NCBI GenBank assembly: GCA_028554755.1
Contig: JAPTOF010000021.1
Location: forward strand, 3,459,501-3,523,500
Direction: 5' to 3'
Source of the DNA: Cordia subcordata
Taxonomy: Eukaryota > Streptophyta > Magnoliopsida > Boraginales > Cordiaceae
DNA length: 64,000 nt
The notes under the pieces were generated by a model that saw only the letters and a list, made by a program, of their open reading frames with translations, ran no database searches and was not told the origin of the DNA. Shown here piece after piece: positions 59,989 through 64,000 of the stretch. The position numbers and the translations under genes were made by a program. Positions within the stretch are counted from its first letter, which is position 1. Every line of letters begins with the position of its first letter.

Positions 59989-61374
59989 TTAGCGAGAAAT
60001 GCTAAGAATCTCCACAGTAGGCAAGAACGTCACTCTTCTCTTCTTCTCAGTCTTCACTTGAGCTTCTTCACACTTGTCGCATTTGTCTCTCAGCGCGGTG
60101 TATCCCTCCAAGTGGCACACGTGCTTCTCGTTCTTCCTCCCTTCAAGAACTAGCTCCTCTCCACGATACACTTTGCAGCAGTCTCCTTCACCAATATACT
60201 TGTACCCTCTTGATGCCAACTCACCTAACGAAATTATGTTGGACACATAAGATGGCACGTACCTTACATTGGAGATGGTCTTGATACTACTATTGTTGAG
60301 CCTCAGGCGAACTCTCCCAATGCCAGCAACCTTTATCTTCTGGTTGTTCCCAACAGTGATGTATCCAAGCTTCTTATCCAAGCGCAAATTGTCGAAACTA
60401 GCTCTATCATTGCAAACGTAAAACGTTCCCGCTGAATCCAACACCCAATCAGTCTTCTTCCTCTTCGAGCCTTCATTAACGTCCCCGCTTACCGCCATCA
60501 AAGCAGTCTCACTATCATCGCTGTCATCACCTTCAATAAGGTTCGCAGAGTCCTCGCCATAAACCTTCTCCTTGCCCTTAGATCTCCACTCTCTAAGGCT
60601 CTTCATGTCCTCTCTCAATCTGGGACATCTTGGTTTGATATGGCCCTTCTCTTTGCAGTAGTAACACTCTCGATCGTCTTCTCCATCTCGAGCTCGGCTT
60701 TTTGATCTCGATCTACCTCTGTGAGAATTCCCTCTTTCAGAACTCCTCCCTCGATTCGAACCTTCAACAGTTAGTGCTTGATCTCCACTAGGCACACTAC
60801 TTCTTCCCAACATCCTCTCGTTCTCTCTCAAGAGCACAGTCACTTCTTTCAGCTCAAGAGTTTTCTTCCCAAGGAGGATTGATTGCACGAACGGCTTGTA
60901 CGACTTCGGCAAGGAAGATAGTAGTACGAGCTCCTGTTTTTCATCCGTAATTCTCTTATCAGGCTCCTCAACACTTATGAGCTTGACCACTAACTCATTG
61001 AATTTGTTAATGTGATTCTGGATGGTGGTTTCCTCTTCCATCTTGAACGAGTAGAGCTCCGTCCTCAAACACAATCGGTTGGTGATCGACTTTGACTCAT
61101 AAATATTCTCGAACTTGTCAAACACACCGCTTACCGTCGTCTCATCAATCACATGACATTTAATTTGCGGTGCTAACACCAACCGAATTGTACTTACAGC
61201 TCTTTGTTGTAGGGACTTCCACTTCTTATCATTCACTTCTTCTGGTTTTGCCTCTTCTAGCACTTCATCGAGGCCTTGCTACACTAAAAGGCCCTCGATA
61301 GTATTCTTCCACAAGTTGAAGTTCATGTTCCCATCGAACATTGGAATTTCAAACTTTGTACCAGTCGTCGTCAT
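59989..61374 (-). pseudogene. Gag with partial protease, interrupted by one stop
   Basis: Likely start at 61374 (MTTTGTKFEIPMFDG), in frame with the long open part 61263-59989 (424 codons). A single TAG at codon 32 interrupts it after GLLV. Domains: copia-type gag (UBN2-like) to about residue 175; a basic Arg/Ser-rich linker (SHRGRSRSKSRAR); the CCHC zinc knuckle CYYCKEKGHIKPRC; then a protease-like start (WVLDSAGTFYVC, where DSGA is usual) and the following beta-rich region up to VRYVPSYVSNIISLGEL. The frame ends 10 bp from the 3' LTR with no integrase. Probably defective as it stands, unless the stop is read through. Confidence 0.85.
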
Positions 61375-61787
61375 GGCTCCTATGCACAAATTAGCTAAAA
61401 CTCAACAATCCAGCAAGAATTTGGCAAAACTGACCCCAAAAAACGGATTCAGGACGTCGAAAAATAGTGGGGACACCCTCGGTCAACGCAGTCAAACCCC
61501 TGCAACCCGCTGGTCAAACCTTTTGTTTGACTGTTTGACCACAAACTCACAAAACTTGACATGCTTGTATCTCACAATCCGACCGTCGGATCGTTGTGAA
61601 ATTTTAGCAGCTTACTCTCCTTACCGAGACGAACACACAGAAACAAACAGATCGTCGATCGGAGTCCAGGAAGGCTGCCAAACGTGACAAGCACATCAGA
61701 GAATTTTTTTTTTACTCTTCTTCGGCGTTTCTTTTTCGTTTTTTGTGCAAACCAGCGTCCTCCCTCCAACCAGGCTCTTATACCACT

Positions 61788-62205
61788 TGTTAGGAAATTA
61801 GGACACATAACACACACTCACACAGTGAAATTAAAGCACAAGTAACGAGAAAAGAATACGCACTATTAAACGTGATTCGGCCCTCTGCCTACTTCCACGA
61901 AAAACTCCACTAATACAAAAGAGTACAAACTCAATAAGACTTTTTGCACGGCCCGAAAAGTCTAAATCCCCTCTTACGGTGTTCTTACAATGGCTCTCTC
62001 TCTCTCTCAATCTAGACCTATTGCAAGACACACATATCTTTCATCTAATACAAGAGTCTTAGTTATAGAGGAGATTTCCTTGTCCTCCAAGACAAAGGAT
62101 TTCCTAACATATTAATCCGACCATAACTGGAATTTTGACTCTCATTAAGACTCTTTCCTAATTTCAATATGGACTTGGGCTTAGCACTTGAGCCATAATC
62201 CAACA
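61788..62205 (-). repeat. 5' LTR of the gag-only element
   Basis: 418 bp, differing from the other LTR at roughly 5-8% of positions by eye, so the insertion is not very recent. Confidence 0.88.
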
Positions 62206-62210
62206 CTTAG

Positions 62211-63060
62211 GTCTACGGTTTACACGCGTTCTGACTATGAAGTTTCTCATGCCAAAAATTAAAATAGTGGAATTTCCACAATGTACCTTTTATGGAGTCA
62301 ATTTTCTCAAACAGAATTGTGAGAAAAGAGAAAAAAAAAAAAAAAGAAGGAAAAAAAAGAGATGGTATTTTATGGCGTGCATGCACGGGACTTGCTTTAG
62401 TCTGAAATGAGTGCAGAGCTTAAAGTATCAGGATATAATGAATGTGAGATGATATGCGTGAATGTGGTCGAGGCAAAGTTGGAGAAATCAGAGTAAAGTA
62501 TCGTATCAGAACAAGGGAATAAGCATGTAAAGTTATTTTGCGTGAAGATTTTATTGGAAGATGAAAAATAATTAATAAGTTATTAATTAAGATAATAGCT
62601 TCTCACCTCGTAAGGAGGAAAACATAAGTTTAATTTACGAGAAGGTTATTTGTGTGAGAGGGCATTGCCTCCACTGTATAATGTAATTTTGGGATATCTT
62701 AACCAAAAAAAAAAAAAGAAAGAGATAGAGACAGAGATTGGAAATAAAATTTTTTAGTTTAAAAAATTAATTGAGCTTCAATGAAAGAAAATATTTGTAT
62801 ATAGATGTGAAAATTAAGTATTTTTAGTTCCACTGAACGAAGATTTTTAATCAATCCCTAACTATCCAACGGTGCCACTACCTAATAATAAATTTGAACA
62901 TTTTTAATTACTTTGGTTTCAGTCTGGTCCTTAGTAATGAGCTTTTTAATGAGGTCAAATGAAGTTAATATTGAAAAGAGAAAATCGGATAGGTCAGTGT
63001 GATTGGATAGAGTGGTTGGGTTCTAATTTTAAAAGTAAGTACTCTAGGTGTGGTGTTTCA
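62211..63060. other. Spacer before the LINE remnant
   Basis: AT-rich, with a purine tract at about 62325-62360. No gene was seen. Confidence 0.5.
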
Positions 63061-63063
63061 TAG

Positions 63064-63700
63064 AATGTCCTATTTGGAGTGACTCTTTGGCTTGTGTGGA
63101 AATGGAGAAATGAGGTGGTGTTCAACCATGTACTAATTGGTCAACCTTCATCACTTGCTAATATATTGATTAAGTATGCTAAAGAAATTGAGGATGCTTG
63201 GCATTGGTATAGCAACACGGTAGTTCTTACAAAGTAGAGATTGGGTGGGCCAAACCAACCAATGGGTTTAAGCTCAACATTGACGGTTGGGTTTAAGCTC
63301 AACATTGACGGTCACCCTAAAGGTAATCCAGGCATTGCAAGTGCAAGTGGAATTTTTAGGGATGAAAACGGAGAGGTAGAAGCTGCCTTCACTATCAATT
63401 TGGGGGGCTACGTCAAACAAGAGAATAGAATTGATTGCGTCATGTGAAGGGCTCAAGATTGCACGTGCGAAGGGAATTGCAAAATTGGAAATTGAAAGGG
63501 ATTCAATAGTTATTTGTTCCTAGATTAAGGGGACATCTCAACCTCACAATCAGTTTAGACCTTTCGTTGATGTTTGTCGCTAGCTCCTCAGAGAGCAACC
63601 TGTCCATAGAGTAAACCATATATTTAGAGGTCAACTTCTTGGCAAACTAGTTGGCTAACTACGGCCTAAGCCACCCATTAGGTGTCCATGTTTTATTGGT
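63064..63700 (+). pseudogene. LINE-type RNase H remnant
   Basis: 63064-63234 reads like the end of a plant L1 LINE RT/zinc region (FGVTLWLVWKWRNEVVFN), stops at TAG 63235, then continues as RNase H: KLNIDGHPKGNPG (first catalytic Asp), GIFRDENGEVEAAF. A frameshift follows near 63425, after which the IELIASCEGL (Glu) and EIERDS (Asp) segments lie in another frame with more stops. A 25-bp tandem duplication (about 63264-63313) disrupts the frame at the domain start. A host RNase H-like gene is less likely. Confidence 0.7.
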
Positions 63701-64000
63701 TTTGCCAAGGGACTTGCTACTTAGAATGGACAAAGACAAGAGGAGAGAAACTCACCCACACATCGTAATTATTTGATTTTTCCAGCTTAACTTCCTTGGA
63801 ATATTAAAAAAAAAAAATCAAATACTTCCAAAAAAATTCATCTTTTTTTTTTTTTTGTTAAGAAAACGATTCCACTAAACAAAGAAAAAGATAGAGACGG
63901 GACCTAACAAGGCCCAAACGCAGTAGGCCCAAATGCGAGCAACAAAATACACACGAGGAGGGGCTAAGGCCTAAAACACCAGAACAACAAGATGCCTGGC
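63701..64000. other. Right end of the window
   Basis: A-rich tracts at about 63808-63821 and a T run at 63844-63857, possibly tails of retroposons. No gene was seen. Confidence 0.4.

Larger units (their letters stand above)
59539..62205 (-). mobile_element. Gag-only LTR retrotransposon (TR-GAG-like, Copia family)
   Basis: A 2,667-bp element on the minus strand with LTRs at 59539-59978 and 61788-62205 and a perfect 5-bp target duplication, CTTAG (59534-59538 and 62206-62210). The primer site after the 5' LTR reads TGGTATAAGAGC (one change from the tRNA-Met type), and the purine-rich AGGGAGGAATT precedes the 3' LTR. The only frame is gag plus part of protease; integrase, RT and RNase H are missing. 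It is the same family as the truncated LTR at 23769-24345. Confidence 0.9.

Noticed and set aside
1..64000. CRISPR array, bacterial operon or phage-like system
   Set aside because: No spaced short identical repeats, no prokaryotic gene layout. Introns and plant transposons show this is a plant genome.

Overview
The window is nuclear DNA from a flowering plant, most likely a eudicot. It is AT-rich, its genes carry introns, and nested LTR retrotransposons and MITEs fill most of the space. I found no bacterial or viral system. The recognisable host genes are a tandem cluster of aldo-keto reductases (AKR4C type) and one intronless DC1/C1-domain protein.

Layout. (1) 1-11279: AKR gene 1. Its 5' end is cut by the window edge; seven exons are visible, and intron 2 is swollen by a fold-back element (2121-2992) and a minus-strand Copia element (3166-7707). 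(2) 11280-22340: spacer built from repeated copies of AKR flanking and promoter DNA (blocks A, B, C; block D lies at 35579-36975), with further transposons and three local tandem duplications. (3) 22341-23768: AKR gene 2, a fragment with exons 1-2 and part of intron 2. (4) 23769-35578: nested retrotransposon pile where gene 2 exons 3-7 should be. It holds a truncated Copia LTR, a minus-strand Gypsy remnant, a non-autonomous Gypsy-like element with two ORFs of its own (27799-34027), and a piece of Gypsy LTR. (5) 35579-41051: promoter block D, MITEs and a GC-rich TIR element. (6) 41052-45552: AKR gene 3, complete, seven exons, 316 residues. (7) 47012-47863, minus strand: DC1-domain protein. (8) 48395-48751: long perfect palindrome. 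(9) 50830-63700: transposon-rich end with a CACTA MITE, a decayed Copia with very short LTRs, a 268-bp TRIM, a SINE, a gag-only LTR element and a LINE RNase H remnant.

How it fits together. Genes 1 and 3 encode cytosolic or plastidial NADPH-dependent reductases of aldehydes and ketones; the Asp-Tyr-Lys-His tetrad is intact in both. They share exon structure and a GC-AG last intron, so they are tandem duplicates. Gene 2 is closer to gene 1 (both read [10 protein letters not shown] around the catalytic Tyr; gene 3 reads [10 protein letters not shown]). The promoter blocks carry a conserved G-box-like ACGTG motif, and at least two of the four no longer sit next to an AKR coding region. This points to repeated duplication followed by gene loss, partly through retrotransposon-linked deletion. 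Several insertions can be ordered because the paralogous copy keeps the empty site. I see no wholly new biological system. The most novel items are the non-autonomous LTR element with an acidic orphan ORF, the gag-only element, the TRIM and the palindrome.
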